A stretch of DNA of 64,000 nt from an uncultured Bacteroidota bacterium (GTDB lineage: Bacteria; Bacteroidota; Bacteroidia; Bacteroidales; F082), in assembly GCA_903957365.1 (NCBI GenBank), contig CAJBPB010000124.1, positions 1 through 64,000 of the forward strand, given 5' to 3'. Positions 28,191 to 35,501 of the stretch are shown here, piece after piece. The position numbers and the translations under genes were made by a program. The number at the start of each line of letters is the position of its first letter. Positions within the stretch are counted from its first letter, which is position 1. The notes beneath the pieces are model-generated. The model was not told the origin of the DNA. It saw only the letters and a list, made by a program, of their open reading frames with translations, and searched no databases.

Positions 28191-28964
28191 ATGATGGATC
28201 AACGATTGGTTGCTTTTGAGCGATTACTGAAGATTATGGACGAACTCAGGGCGGGGTGTCCCTGGGACAAAGAGCAGACTTTCGAGAGTTTACGGCATCT
28301 GACCATTGAAGAAACGTATGAACTGAGTGACGCGATTCTTGATAATGACCCGGTTGAGATTAAAAAGGAATTAGGCGATTTGATGCTTCATCTGGTGTTT
28401 TATGCAAAAATTGGTTCTGAAACCAATGATTTTGATATGAAAGATATTCTTGATTCAATCAGCGAAAAACTGATCATCAGGCATCCGCATATTTATGGCG
28501 AGGTTACTGTAAATGGTCAGGAAGAAGTGAAGAGTAATTGGGAGAAAATCAAACTCAAAGAAGGTAAAAAATCAGTTTTGGAAGGTGTTCCTGCTTCTCT
28601 GCCTCCTTTGCTGAAAGCATATCGCATGCAGGAAAAGGCTGGTGGTGTTGGTTTTGAATGGCGCAAACGCGAAGATGTCTGGGAGAAGGTCCAGGAAGAA
28701 ATGCAGGAACTGCTCGATGAGGTTGGTATGGATGCTCCGATCGGCAGATTGGAGGATGAATTCGGTGATCTGTTGTTTGCATTGGTAAACTATGCCAGAT
28801 ATATCGGGGTAAATCCGGAAGATGCACTTGAAAAGACCAATCGAAAATTCAAACGCAGATTTCATTATATCGAATCGCAGGTTAGTAAAACAGGCATGAA
28901 ACTGCAGGATATGACACTTGAAGAACTCGATGCCTTTTGGAATGAGGCAAAAAAAACTGAGTAA
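28191..28964 (+). CDS. mazG: Nucleoside triphosphate pyrophosphohydrolase
   Basis: MazG hydrolyses (d)NTPs to NMP and pyrophosphate, cleaning the nucleotide pool. The 257 residues hold two MazG domains: the N-terminal one has CPWDKEQTFESLRHLTIEE and the EExxE/ExxD acids (EETYE at 40-44, ELGDLMLH around 63-70). The C-terminal one shows EEMQELLDEV and LEDEFGDLLFALVNYAR. RHPHIYGEV joins them. ATG at 28191 or 28194 both fit; the first is used. The PAP2 gene begins 5 bp downstream, so the two are probably co-transcribed. Confidence 0.94.
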   Translation: MMDQRLVAFERLLKIMDELRAGCPWDKEQTFESLRHLTIEETYELSDAILDNDPVEIKKELGDLMLHLVFYAKIGSETNDFDMKDILDSISEKLIIRHPHIYGEVTVNGQEEVKSNWEKIKLKEGKKSVLEGVPASLPPLLKAYRMQEKAGGVGFEWRKREDVWEKVQEEMQELLDEVGMDAPIGRLEDEFGDLLFALVNYARYIGVNPEDALEKTNRKFKRRFHYIESQVSKTGMKLQDMTLEELDAFWNEAKKTE

Positions 28965-28969
28965 TTCCT

Positions 28970-29797
28970 ATGGACCGACGTGTTATAAACGTAATGATTT
29001 GTGCTATAATTATTACGTTGTATGTTCCTTCTGTCACATATGCCCAGCAGCCTGATCGCTGTAACTACAAATTCAATGGCGATTATATACTTAGTTACGC
29101 TCCGGCAACCTGGTTTACAATAAAACAACCGATAAAATACAAAGCAAAGGATTGGGCTGTGGCAGGCGGAATGGTGGCCGCAGCAGCCGTTGTTTATGTT
29201 TATGATGAAGAAATTTATAACTTTTTTGATAGCCAGTTTACCAATGAATCAGCTCATAAATATGGCCGCTTTGCCGACGCCTTCGGAAGTGGATTACTGA
29301 GTATTCCGATGCTGGGCGGCTTTTATGTTGTGGGTATTGTGAATGACAACGACCGTGCTTGTCATGCTGCCCTTGCGGGGATGCAGGCTTTTTTATTAAG
29401 CGGAGGCGCAGGCTGGATCATCAAGGAAATGACCCATCGTCCAAGGCCGGATGATCTTATCGAACCTGATCCGAAAGCCTGGTATGGCCCTTTTCACGGT
29501 GGTGGCTTCGACGCTTTTCCTTCGGGCCATACAATGCGTGCTGTCGCACTCGCAACGGTAATGGCAGGTGTATATAATGATAAACCCTGGTTAGGTGTTG
29601 CTATGTATACCCTTGCCGGCCTTACTGCATACAGCCGTCTGGTAAGCGGTGAACACTGGCCCTCCGATGTCATCGCCGGTGCGGCGCTGGGCTATGGAAT
29701 CGGACGTGCAGTGCTATGGTTTAACCGGCAGAAATCAGCCAGATGTATCGAACCATCAATCAGTCAGGATGGAATTGGGATGCGGGTAAGATTTTAA
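28970..29797 (+). CDS. PAP2-superfamily membrane-associated phosphatase
   Basis: Predicted periplasm-facing lipid or polyprenyl phosphatase of the PAP2 (type 2 phosphatidic acid phosphatase) family. Seen in 275 residues: a signal sequence (about 1-25, ending TYAQ) and the three catalytic motifs: KEMTHRPRP (Lys152, Arg159-Pro160), PSGH at 184-187, and SRLVSGEHWPSDV (Arg223, His229, Asp233). Several short hydrophobic helices surround them. The substrate could be undecaprenyl diphosphate, phosphatidic acid or phosphatidylglycerol phosphate; sequence does not decide. Starts 5 bp after mazG. Confidence 0.88.
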   Translation: MDRRVINVMICAIIITLYVPSVTYAQQPDRCNYKFNGDYILSYAPATWFTIKQPIKYKAKDWAVAGGMVAAAAVVYVYDEEIYNFFDSQFTNESAHKYGRFADAFGSGLLSIPMLGGFYVVGIVNDNDRACHAALAGMQAFLLSGGAGWIIKEMTHRPRPDDLIEPDPKAWYGPFHGGGFDAFPSGHTMRAVALATVMAGVYNDKPWLGVAMYTLAGLTAYSRLVSGEHWPSDVIAGAALGYGIGRAVLWFNRQKSARCIEPSISQDGIGMRVRF

Positions 29798-29974
29798 TGA
29801 AAAGTGGGAAATTTAAAAGTTCAAATTGCATCGTGTGATGGGTCTCAGGTTGCGCTAAGTAAGCGACTTAAGGCAAAATAGCGATTGGATCTTATCACGG
29901 ATTTATACTTTCTTTGTAAAAAAAATATTTAAACTTTTAAAGTAATTTACCGTTTCGTTCGTCTACCTGTTTAT

Positions 29975-30544
29975 ATGGACGAATTAATTGCCTTACCGAT
30001 GACACAACCACAGCAACGTATCAAACATGCCGTTCGGGATTATGGAAAGCGTTTGTTCGGGTTCATACGCAGCCGCGTAACGAACGACGAAGATGCTGAA
30101 GATATCCTGCAGGATGTTTGGTACCAACTTGTTTCAATCATCGATACCGAACCTGTTGAGCAACTGAGCGGATGGCTTTTTCGCGTAAGCCGCAACCGGA
30201 TCGTGGATAAAAAGCGCAAAAAGGGCACGCTATCTCTCGAGGATATGGCGTATGAGGATGAAGACGGCGAAATGCTGTATATGGAATCCCTGTTTGCCGA
30301 TACCGTGCATAAAGAACCGGTTTTCGACAGCGATTTATTCAGGGAAAATCTGTTCAATGCCCTGGACGAACTGCCCGAGAAACAGCGGCTTGTGTTTGTG
30401 ATGAACGAACTCGATGGTCTGACACTGCAGCAGATCGCCGACAAAAGCGGTGAGAGCATTAAGACGATCATATCACGAAAACGTTACGCAGTGGCGCATC
30501 TGCGTGAGCGGCTTCAAAATATGTACAATTATTATTCAACTTAA
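29975..30544 (+). CDS. ECF-type RNA polymerase sigma factor
   Basis: Sigma-70 family regulator of 189 residues with the extracytoplasmic-function layout: region 2 about 25-90 (GKRLFGFIRSRVTNDEDAED, LQDVWYQL, GWLFRVSRNRIVD) and region 4 about 130-182 (LPEKQRLVFVMNELDGLT, LQQIADKSGESIKTIISRKR). A short acidic linker separates them. No anti-sigma factor of the FecR or zinc type is adjacent. Instead a small two-helix membrane protein with a His-rich tail starts 14 bp downstream, which is the likely partner. By eye its GC content is above the window average. Target promoters unknown. Confidence 0.9.
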   Translation: MDELIALPMTQPQQRIKHAVRDYGKRLFGFIRSRVTNDEDAEDILQDVWYQLVSIIDTEPVEQLSGWLFRVSRNRIVDKKRKKGTLSLEDMAYEDEDGEMLYMESLFADTVHKEPVFDSDLFRENLFNALDELPEKQRLVFVMNELDGLTLQQIADKSGESIKTIISRKRYAVAHLRERLQNMYNYYST

Positions 30545-30558
30545 AAAACTTAGAAATC

Positions 30559-30912
30559 ATGATGTGTTTTAAACAAAAAAGGGGAAAAGCATTCTGGATC
30601 AAAAGAGCCATTTTTATTCCCATTGCCATAGTTGCCGGAGTATTTGTATTCGGATCGGTAGTAATGCTGTTATGGAACGGAATTCTTCCGGCTGTGCTGG
30701 GTGTAAAAGTAATTACCTTCTGGCAGGCTCTCGGAATACTTGTATTGTCGAAAATACTGTTTGGAGGATTCAAGGGTGGACATGGTTATCCGAATGCGCA
30801 TCACGGGCATCCGTGGATGAACAAATGGAAGGATATGCCCACAGAAGAACGTGAAAAAATGAGAAGCGAATGGATGCAGCGATGCAGCCATCAACCGAAA
30901 CAGGAGGAGTAA
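30559..30912 (+). CDS. Small His-rich membrane protein paired with the sigma factor
   Basis: Protein of 117 residues with no assigned function. Seen: a basic N-terminus, a transmembrane helix at about 16-38, a second hydrophobic segment at about 52-68 containing ITFWQALGILVLSKILFGGF, a Gly/His stretch (GGHGYPNAHHGHPW, 73-86), and a helical tail MPTEEREKMRSEWMQRC (93-109) that recalls the EERE-type helices of Spy/CpxP-like proteins. It lies 14 bp after the sigma factor gene. Similar short WQALG...LFGG proteins follow sigma factor genes in other bacteria as far as I recall. A role as membrane-bound regulator or metal/envelope sensor is inference. Confidence 0.75.
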   Translation: MMCFKQKRGKAFWIKRAIFIPIAIVAGVFVFGSVVMLLWNGILPAVLGVKVITFWQALGILVLSKILFGGFKGGHGYPNAHHGHPWMNKWKDMPTEEREKMRSEWMQRCSHQPKQEE

Positions 30913-30925
30913 ACATCCAATCATA

Positions 30926-30958
30926 CAAAGCAGAAGCCCGCGGCCAACGGCTGCGGGC
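30926..30958 (+). terminator. Hairpin between convergent genes; copy 1 of a repeated element
   Basis: GCCCGC and GCGGGC pair around an inner GCC-AAC-GGC hairpin. It may end transcription of the sigma operon, although the T run is weak. A near copy lies at 33461-33492 (28 of 32 positions identical). Confidence 0.55.
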
Positions 30959-30971
30959 CCTGTTTAACAGA

Positions 30972-31589
30972 TTATTGTTTATATCCTATAACGTAGTAAC
31001 ATTTCTTCTCTTTTGTATGCTCTATTGTTTCAATGGTTTTAAATCCTGTTTTTTCCATTTCTTTCGCTACATCACCAATACTGTGCCGGTAAAATATTGT
31101 TTCACCTTCTGATTGCTTTATATCTTTGAAACACTCAGCATCTGCCATAAAAATGATGACTTTGCCATTTTGTTTCAGCATTGATAAAATTTTTTTCAAC
31201 CGGATTTGAATTTCGCTCCAGAAATATATGACATTCAAAAAGTAAATACAATGAAAACTATCATTTTCAAAACGATAATGATCAAAGTCAGCACAAAGTA
31301 GTATTATTTTACCACTGTTTACATTTTCATGGTTTAGCTTAAGTGCTTTCGAATACATTAACCGGGAAAAATCAATTCCATGAAAAGTACAATCATACTT
31401 TTTTGAGTAATCATAAATACCCTTACCTAATCCATATCCAATTTCGAGCACAATGTCGTGCTTATTAAGCTTAAGCAATGATTCCATTTCATCATATTCT
31501 ATTTGATTTTTTTTAAGAAACCTGATGATATAATGACCAAATAAACCACTTGGTTTTCGGAAATTTTTGGCTATGAGTCTTTTGAACAT
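30972..31589 (-). CDS. Class I SAM-dependent methyltransferase
   Basis: Methyltransferase of 205 residues, substrate unknown. Seen: RKPSGLFGHYI near the N-terminus, SAM-binding motif I VLEIGYGLGKGIYDY (about 46-60), GIDFSRLMYSKAL, LLCADFDHYRFENDSFHCIY with motif II/III-like features, and NGKVIIFM. The LEIGYGLGKG and RKPSG pattern is of the type seen in small ubiE/phospholipid-like methyltransferases of Bacteroidota, but this is not enough to name it. Strongly AT-rich compared with the sigma operon next to it. It lies in the repeat-bounded segment at 30.9-33.5 kb. Confidence 0.8.
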   Translation of the reverse strand: MFKRLIAKNFRKPSGLFGHYIIRFLKKNQIEYDEMESLLKLNKHDIVLEIGYGLGKGIYDYSKKYDCTFHGIDFSRLMYSKALKLNHENVNSGKIILLCADFDHYRFENDSFHCIYFLNVIYFWSEIQIRLKKILSMLKQNGKVIIFMADAECFKDIKQSEGETIFYRHSIGDVAKEMEKTGFKTIETIEHTKEKKCYYVIGYKQ

Positions 31590-31920
31590 AGGTTGACTTG
31601 AATTAACTAGTACGTATGCTTAATTACATCTAACTGCAATCCATCTAATAACCCCCATTAATAACCATTTTGATGAAAAATCAGTCATAAAGGTATGCAA
31701 TAGTAAAGTTTGGAGGATAGTAATTTTTAAACAAAATACATTTGTCCAACAAATTCATCATTTTTTTAGGTGGCTCAGTTTACTCCGGAATAATGAGCAA
31801 TGAATTATAAATCAGTTATGGTTTTTGAATACATTTTCACTCCGGCCAGGAGACCGAAATGGTTGTTCGACGTAGTCTGGAGACTACGCCGAGCGGGTTA
31901 TAAAAGTCTGAAATTATAGT
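31590..31920. other. Intergenic region with one copy of the 95-bp repeat
   Basis: About 330 bp between two leftward genes. It contains the first copy of the palindrome-cored repeat (31803-31897), which ends 23 bp before the OmpA-like stop. The remainder (31590-31800) is AT-rich with nothing recognised. Confidence 0.5.
31803..31897 (+). repeat. 95-bp repeat with palindromic core, copy 1
   Basis: Matches 33203-33297 at 88 of 95 positions, same orientation and exactly 1400 bp apart. The core GTAGTCTGGAGACTAC (31872-31887) is a perfect 7-bp inverted repeat around GG. Confidence 0.85.
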
Positions 31921-32739
31921 TTATGGTTTCTTTACAATTTCAACACGTCTGTTTTTTGCTTTGCCTTCATCAGTCCTGTTATCTGCAACGGGTTTTTCCT
32001 GACCCCAGCCAATTGATGACATTCTTGGTTTGTCGATACCTTTTGCAATAAGAACATCCATGACTGATTTGGCACGGTCATTACTAAGTTTTTTGTTACT
32101 GGTTGCATCACCAATATTGTCGGTATGACCTTCAATGGATATTATAATGTTTGCATCCATTTCCAACATTTCAAAGATCTGGTCAATTATTGGAAGTGAT
32201 TCTTTTTGTATTACAGATTTTCCTGTTTCGAAAAGTATATCCAGAGCAATAAATCCATCTTTGTTTAACGCGTCAAGTATTGCCGATGCTTGAATATCTT
32301 GTTGCATTTCTTCAATTTCCATGATGATAAGAGTATAGGATTCAGCAACATCTGAAGCAGATTCTATGCCAATCCAGATAGATTTACCTCCCGATTTACA
32401 AAATAGAGTTGCATATTGTGAACCCAAATAGATTCTTTTCACACTATATTTTGCAAGAGCATTTTCGTAGTTCTTTATTACTTGAAAAAAGGAATATGCC
32501 TGATCTCCACCTTCTGTATTAAAATCATATGTTACCATGGTTTTGTAACCTTCAATAGTTTCTGAATTGCCGTCAATCATAACAAGATCAGTTACACCAA
32601 AGTTTTTAGCACATTCTCGTATTATATAATTTGGCATTCTGTTAAATAGCGGATGATCTTTGCATCCTTCTGCATCTTGCGCAAACAGTGATATAATACT
32701 GAAAAGCATCAATGTGACCGAAATAGTAATTTTTTTCAT
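31921..32739 (-). CDS. OmpA-family protein
   Basis: Periplasmic/outer-membrane protein that should bind peptidoglycan through its C-terminal domain. Seen in 272 residues: signal peptide 1-20 (FSIISLFAQ), an N-terminal domain of about 140 residues containing MVTYDFNTEGG and a YSVKRIYLGSQYA segment, and a C-terminal OmpA domain from about 160 with IALDILFETGKSVI, the peptidoglycan-binding EGHTDNIGDATSN, LSNDRAKSVMDVLIAKGI and KAKNRRVEIV. The barrel domain of classical OmpA is absent, as in many stand-alone OmpA-like Bacteroidota proteins. It lies inside the repeat-bounded segment. Confidence 0.88.
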   Translation of the reverse strand: MKKITISVTLMLFSIISLFAQDAEGCKDHPLFNRMPNYIIRECAKNFGVTDLVMIDGNSETIEGYKTMVTYDFNTEGGDQAYSFFQVIKNYENALAKYSVKRIYLGSQYATLFCKSGGKSIWIGIESASDVAESYTLIIMEIEEMQQDIQASAILDALNKDGFIALDILFETGKSVIQKESLPIIDQIFEMLEMDANIIISIEGHTDNIGDATSNKKLSNDRAKSVMDVLIAKGIDKPRMSSIGWGQEKPVADNRTDEGKAKNRRVEIVKKP

Positions 32740-33100
32740 TTTCTTTGGATTTAAGTTTTATTACTGTGTGTTTTGTTACAAAAACGGGATAAATAGTGAT
32801 AAATATAGGATACGGTTGGCCACTTGCCATTATGGGATTTAAAATGTGTAATGCTTTTTAAAATACCAAAACAACCCCCAACCCTGTCAAATTCAATAAT
32901 TCTAAAGTATCTTGCAGTAAATATTCTGCCTTTTTCAATGAACGGGGTTGGTTATTACGATTGTTTCGTTGTTTGAGTAAAACAAATGTAAATCAGATAT
33001 TTCACAAAAACAAGATATCAGCATGATTTATTTTATCAAATCATTTCGCAATCAATCGCTTACTTAATCAACTCCGTCTTGAAGTCGGACAGCTGTGATG

Positions 33101-33195
33101 AATTATTTATCAGGTTTGGTTTATGAAAACGGTTTTACTTATGCCAGGAGACCGAAATGGTTATTCGATGTAGTCTGGAGACTACGCCGAGCAGT
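33101..33195 (+). repeat. 95-bp repeat with palindromic core, copy 2
   Basis: Same layout as the copy at 31803: AT-rich left half, then CCAGGAGACCGAAATGG and the perfect core GTAGTCTGGAGACTAC at 33170-33185. The left half is more diverged than in other copies. Confidence 0.8.
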
Positions 33196-33202
33196 GGCAA
33201 TA

Positions 33203-33297
33203 AATTATAAATCAGTTATGGTTTTTGAATACATTTTCACTCCGGGCAGGAGACCTATTTGGCTATTCGACGTAATCTGGAGACTACGCCGAGCGGG
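33203..33297 (+). repeat. 95-bp repeat with palindromic core, copy 3
   Basis: Closest relative of the copy at 31803 (7 differences in 95). One arm of the core is mutated (GTAATCTGGAGACTAC, 33272-33287). Confidence 0.85.
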
Positions 33298-33305
33298 GGT
33301 ATACT

Positions 33306-33328
33306 GGTACCGATTGCAAATCGGCACC
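33306..33328 (+). repeat. Palindrome between repeat copies
   Basis: GGT-a-CCGATT / AATCGG-c-ACC around a GCA loop: a 9-bp interrupted stem inserted between the third and fourth repeat copies. Confidence 0.6.
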
Positions 33329-33344
33329 AGCGTGGGGGCATTGG

Positions 33345-33440
33345 ATTATGAATCAGTTATAGTTTATGAAAACGTTTTCACTCCTGTCTGGAGACCGATA
33401 TGGTTGTTCGACATAGTCTGGAGACTACGCCAAGCGAGGG
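33345..33440 (+). repeat. 95-bp repeat with palindromic core, copy 4
   Basis: ATTATGAATCAGTTAT left end, TCTGGAGACCGATATGG, then the core ATAGTCTGGAGACTAC at 33413-33428 with one end mismatch. Same orientation as the other three. Confidence 0.8.
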
Positions 33441-33460
33441 GGAATAAACTCCCTTGCGGT

Positions 33461-33493
33461 CAAAGCAAAAGCCCGTGGCCATTGGCTGCGGGT
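33461..33493 (+). repeat. Hairpin element, copy 2
   Basis: CAAAGCAAAAGCCCGTGGCC followed by the complementary GGCTGCGGGTTT. Near copy of 30926-30957, same orientation, 28 of 32 identical. It resembles a terminator but no gene ends just upstream. Confidence 0.6.
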
Positions 33494-33582
33494 TTCCCGA
33501 TAAATTGTCCACGATAAGCTGCCTTTTCAAATTCAATTTTCCTTTCAATGAGCCACCAAAACCCGGCTTGCGGGTAGCTGAA

Positions 33583-34355
33583 GTTATGCACAGCTATTAA
33601 TTTGCGGAAATCAATTTTGATTTGATCGTTTTCCATTTCTTAGTACTAATGTTCAGTTTGTATTTAGTTTCTGTCAATTGCAGGGCATTTGCATGGACTA
33701 AAGTTGTAAGGGTATGATTTGTCTTATTGATTTGAATAGGAAAAAAAATCATTTTCTCACTTAGGAATTTATCAAGAATGAATTCGTCGTTTGTATCTTG
33801 AATGTAAAATCGATACTCAGGTCCACCATTCCCCCCAGAATTATTTTTAATGGCAAAATCATCTTTATTGTCGAAATTAAAATCTGCTACAATAATGTCA
33901 CCATAATCATTATCTACAGCGACAGAATCTCTGTTAACATTAGTGGTATAAGATCTGACGTTGCCGCAATCGCCGAATGCGTCATTGAAAAAAGATACAG
34001 AACTATATTGAATCGCTTGAATCTGTTTCGAAGACGATTTGTCAAATACAGCAACTTTGATCACACATGAATCCATTTGAGCGTTTCTATTGATTCTACT
34101 AATTTCAATTTTAAAGTCAAATGTTTTTGAAATGTCTATGTGATTACAGATTTGTCCCAAAGTCATTAAACTTATGCAAGATAAAAAAACTATAATTATG
34201 ATCCTCATTGTTGGTCTGTCTAGTTTATATTTCTGACTAACGTTTTTATAACTATTTGATAATATGTATTTTAAAATTTATTTTTAATTGATAATTTCTT
34301 CTAAACGTTTGCTTTGGAAGTCAATGTTTCCGGTATATGAAGGATTGTGCATAAC
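33583..34355. repeat. Cassette-like unit bounded by a 10-bp inverted repeat
   Basis: GTTATGCACA at 33583-33592 and its exact reverse complement TGTGCATAAC at 34346-34355 enclose a single small leftward gene. The left end sits 5 bp beyond the stop codon. A chance 10-bp match in this much AT-rich DNA is possible, so the boundaries are tentative. Confidence 0.35.
33597..34208 (-). CDS. Small secreted protein, XAC2610/FG-GAP-like
   Basis: Hypothetical secreted protein of 203 residues. Seen: signal peptide about 1-19 (FLSCISLMTLGQ), a beta-rich body, and DIIVADFNFDNKDDFAIKNNSGGNGG (two overlapping parts around 105-130), an Asp-rich loop of the calcium-binding FG-GAP/VCBS kind that is typical of XAC2610-like proteins. 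Function unknown. It is AT-rich, has no neighbour in an operon and is enclosed by GTTATGCACA inverted repeats, so it may be a mobile single-gene unit. Confidence 0.7.
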   Translation of the reverse strand: MRIIIIVFLSCISLMTLGQICNHIDISKTFDFKIEISRINRNAQMDSCVIKVAVFDKSSSKQIQAIQYSSVSFFNDAFGDCGNVRSYTTNVNRDSVAVDNDYGDIIVADFNFDNKDDFAIKNNSGGNGGPEYRFYIQDTNDEFILDKFLSEKMIFFPIQINKTNHTLTTLVHANALQLTETKYKLNISTKKWKTIKSKLISAN

Positions 34356-34599
34356 GAATCGCTAATAGCCTTTTAGCAGTTATTTGTGATTATAATGATA
34401 CGCTAAAAGCAAACAAACCGGGTAATAAAACAATCAAAATCAATACTTCTGTTTCGCTTTCTCATGCAAAAGACAGATTTGTTTATAATCAATGTTTAGT
34501 TTTTGAGTTTGTTTTGTTGTTACATCCAAACAAATGTAAATCAGTTATTTCACAAATCCAAATGATTGGGTACAAACATTTCAACTGGTCAAATCGCTT

Positions 34600-34650
34600 A
34601 CAATTTGCATTTTGACTTTGCACTTTGCATTTTACATTTTACAATTTGAC
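34600..34650. repeat. AT-rich dispersed repeat, second locus
   Basis: Variants of the unit TTTGCATTTT/ACATTTTACAATTT repeat three to four times. The segment ACTTTGCATTTTACA...ACAATTT also appears at 13194-13212. Confidence 0.5.
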
Positions 34651-34660
34651 TTGTGATAAC

Positions 34661-34691
34661 AAAAAAGCCGCTCCATTGCGGAAGCGGCTTT
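34661..34691 (-). terminator. Rho-independent terminator after ahpC
   Basis: AAAGCCGCT pairs with AGCGGCTTT; read on the minus strand it is followed by six T. It begins 24 bp after the ahpC stop. Confidence 0.85.
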
Positions 34692-34714
34692 ATAATAAAA
34701 AGATCTGATTTTTC

Positions 34715-35347
34715 TTAGTGTTTGCCTAAATAGCTGGCAACACCTTCGTGGGTAGCCTGCATGGCATCATCACCTGGTTTCCAGTTGGCTGGACAAACTT
34801 CACCGTTTTCTTCAAAAAACTGCAAAGCATCCACCATACGCAGTGCTTCATCAATGCTGCGACCAAGTGGTAGGTCATTCACTACCTGATGACGTACAAC
34901 ACCTTGCTTATCAATTAGGAACAAACCACGGTATGCAACAGGATCACCGTTAAATTCCATTTCTCCATCTTCGTTATAATCAAATTCACCGGCCAAAACA
35001 TCATAATTTGTAGCGATGGTTTTGCTTAAGTCAGCAACAATCGGAAATTTAACACCTGCGATACCGCCCTGGTTGCGTGGTGTATTGAGCCATGCCCAAT
35101 GTGAAAATTTAGAGTCAACAGAGCATCCAACAACTGCTACATTGCGTTTTTCAAACTCTTCAATTTTATCCTGAAATGCGATGATTTCGGTTGGACAAAC
35201 GAAAGTGAAATCCAATGGGTAGAAGAAAAACACAACGTGTTTTTTGTTGATGTACTGGTTTAATGAAAATTTTTCCACAAATTCACCACCGTCAACAACT
35301 GCGTCGGCTTCAAATAAGGGAGCTTTTTTTCCTACTAATACTGCCAT
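34715..35347 (-). CDS. Typical 2-Cys peroxiredoxin (AhpC/Prx1 type)
   Basis: Cytosolic thiol peroxidase that reduces H2O2, organic peroxides and peroxynitrite. Seen in 210 residues: peroxidatic Cys51 in YPLDFTFVCPTEI, the conserved VVGCSVDSKFSHWAWLNTPR, FLIDKQGVVRH, and the resolving Cys185 in EVCPANWKPG. It is the Prx1-like subgroup (human PRDX1/yeast Tsa1 type), which is often labelled ahpC. No ahpF reductase is adjacent, so electrons probably come from thioredoxin. Monocistronic with its own promoter box and terminator. Confidence 0.95.
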   Translation of the reverse strand: MAVLVGKKAPLFEADAVVDGGEFVEKFSLNQYINKKHVVFFFYPLDFTFVCPTEIIAFQDKIEEFEKRNVAVVGCSVDSKFSHWAWLNTPRNQGGIAGVKFPIVADLSKTIATNYDVLAGEFDYNEDGEMEFNGDPVAYRGLFLIDKQGVVRHQVVNDLPLGRSIDEALRMVDALQFFEENGEVCPANWKPGDDAMQATHEGVASYLGKH

Positions 35348-35388
35348 TTTTTTATTTTTTTTGAGTTAATAATTTCTAAATAGAAACA

Positions 35389-35396
35389 CAAAAGTA
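35389..35396 (-). promoter_or_regulatory. Bacteroidota -7 box for the peroxiredoxin gene
   Basis: Minus strand reads TACTTTTG, a match to TAnnTTTG, 41 bp before the ATG. Confidence 0.6.
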
Positions 35397-35501
35397 GGCA
35401 AATTGTTGAAAGTGTTTTGTTAAAAATTGCAATGAATTAATATATAATCTGTTAGCCTCAAGATTATTTCATTTGTTCACAAATGATTATTGTAATCCGT
35501 T

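Larger units (their letters stand above)
32740..33596. other. Non-coding, repeat-rich stretch
   Basis: About 860 bp with no convincing gene. 32740-33060 is plain AT-rich DNA. 33070-33580 is dense in palindromes: TCCGTCTTGAAGTCGGA at 33073-33089, three 95-bp repeat copies, a GGT-CCGATT/AATCGG-ACC hairpin at 33306-33328, the GCCCG hairpin at 33461-33493 and ACCCG/CGGGT at 33561-33575. A 140-codon frame at 33095-33517 is open only because the repeat units stay in frame; it is not called as a gene. Confidence 0.7.
34209..34714. other. Intergenic region with AT-rich repeats
   Basis: About 500 bp. It holds the TGTGCATAAC boundary at 34346-34355, an AT-rich tandem-like repeat at 34600-34650, and the ahpC terminator at 34661-34691. 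No gene was recognised. Confidence 0.5.

Noticed and set aside
33461-33493. Ordinary terminator of a rightward gene
   Set aside because: No rightward gene ends nearby, and the element has a near copy at 30926, so it is better treated as a repeat.
33095-33517. 140-codon plus-strand ORF across the repeat array as a protein-coding gene
   Set aside because: Its sequence is made almost entirely of the 95-bp repeats and hairpins, there is no promoter or ribosome-binding signal, and the composition is Trp/Arg-rich in a way expected from repeat translation.
31590-34714. CRISPR array or prophage remnant
   Set aside because: Repeat spacing is irregular, units are 95 bp rather than 25-40 bp with unique spacers, and no cas, integrase or phage genes are present.
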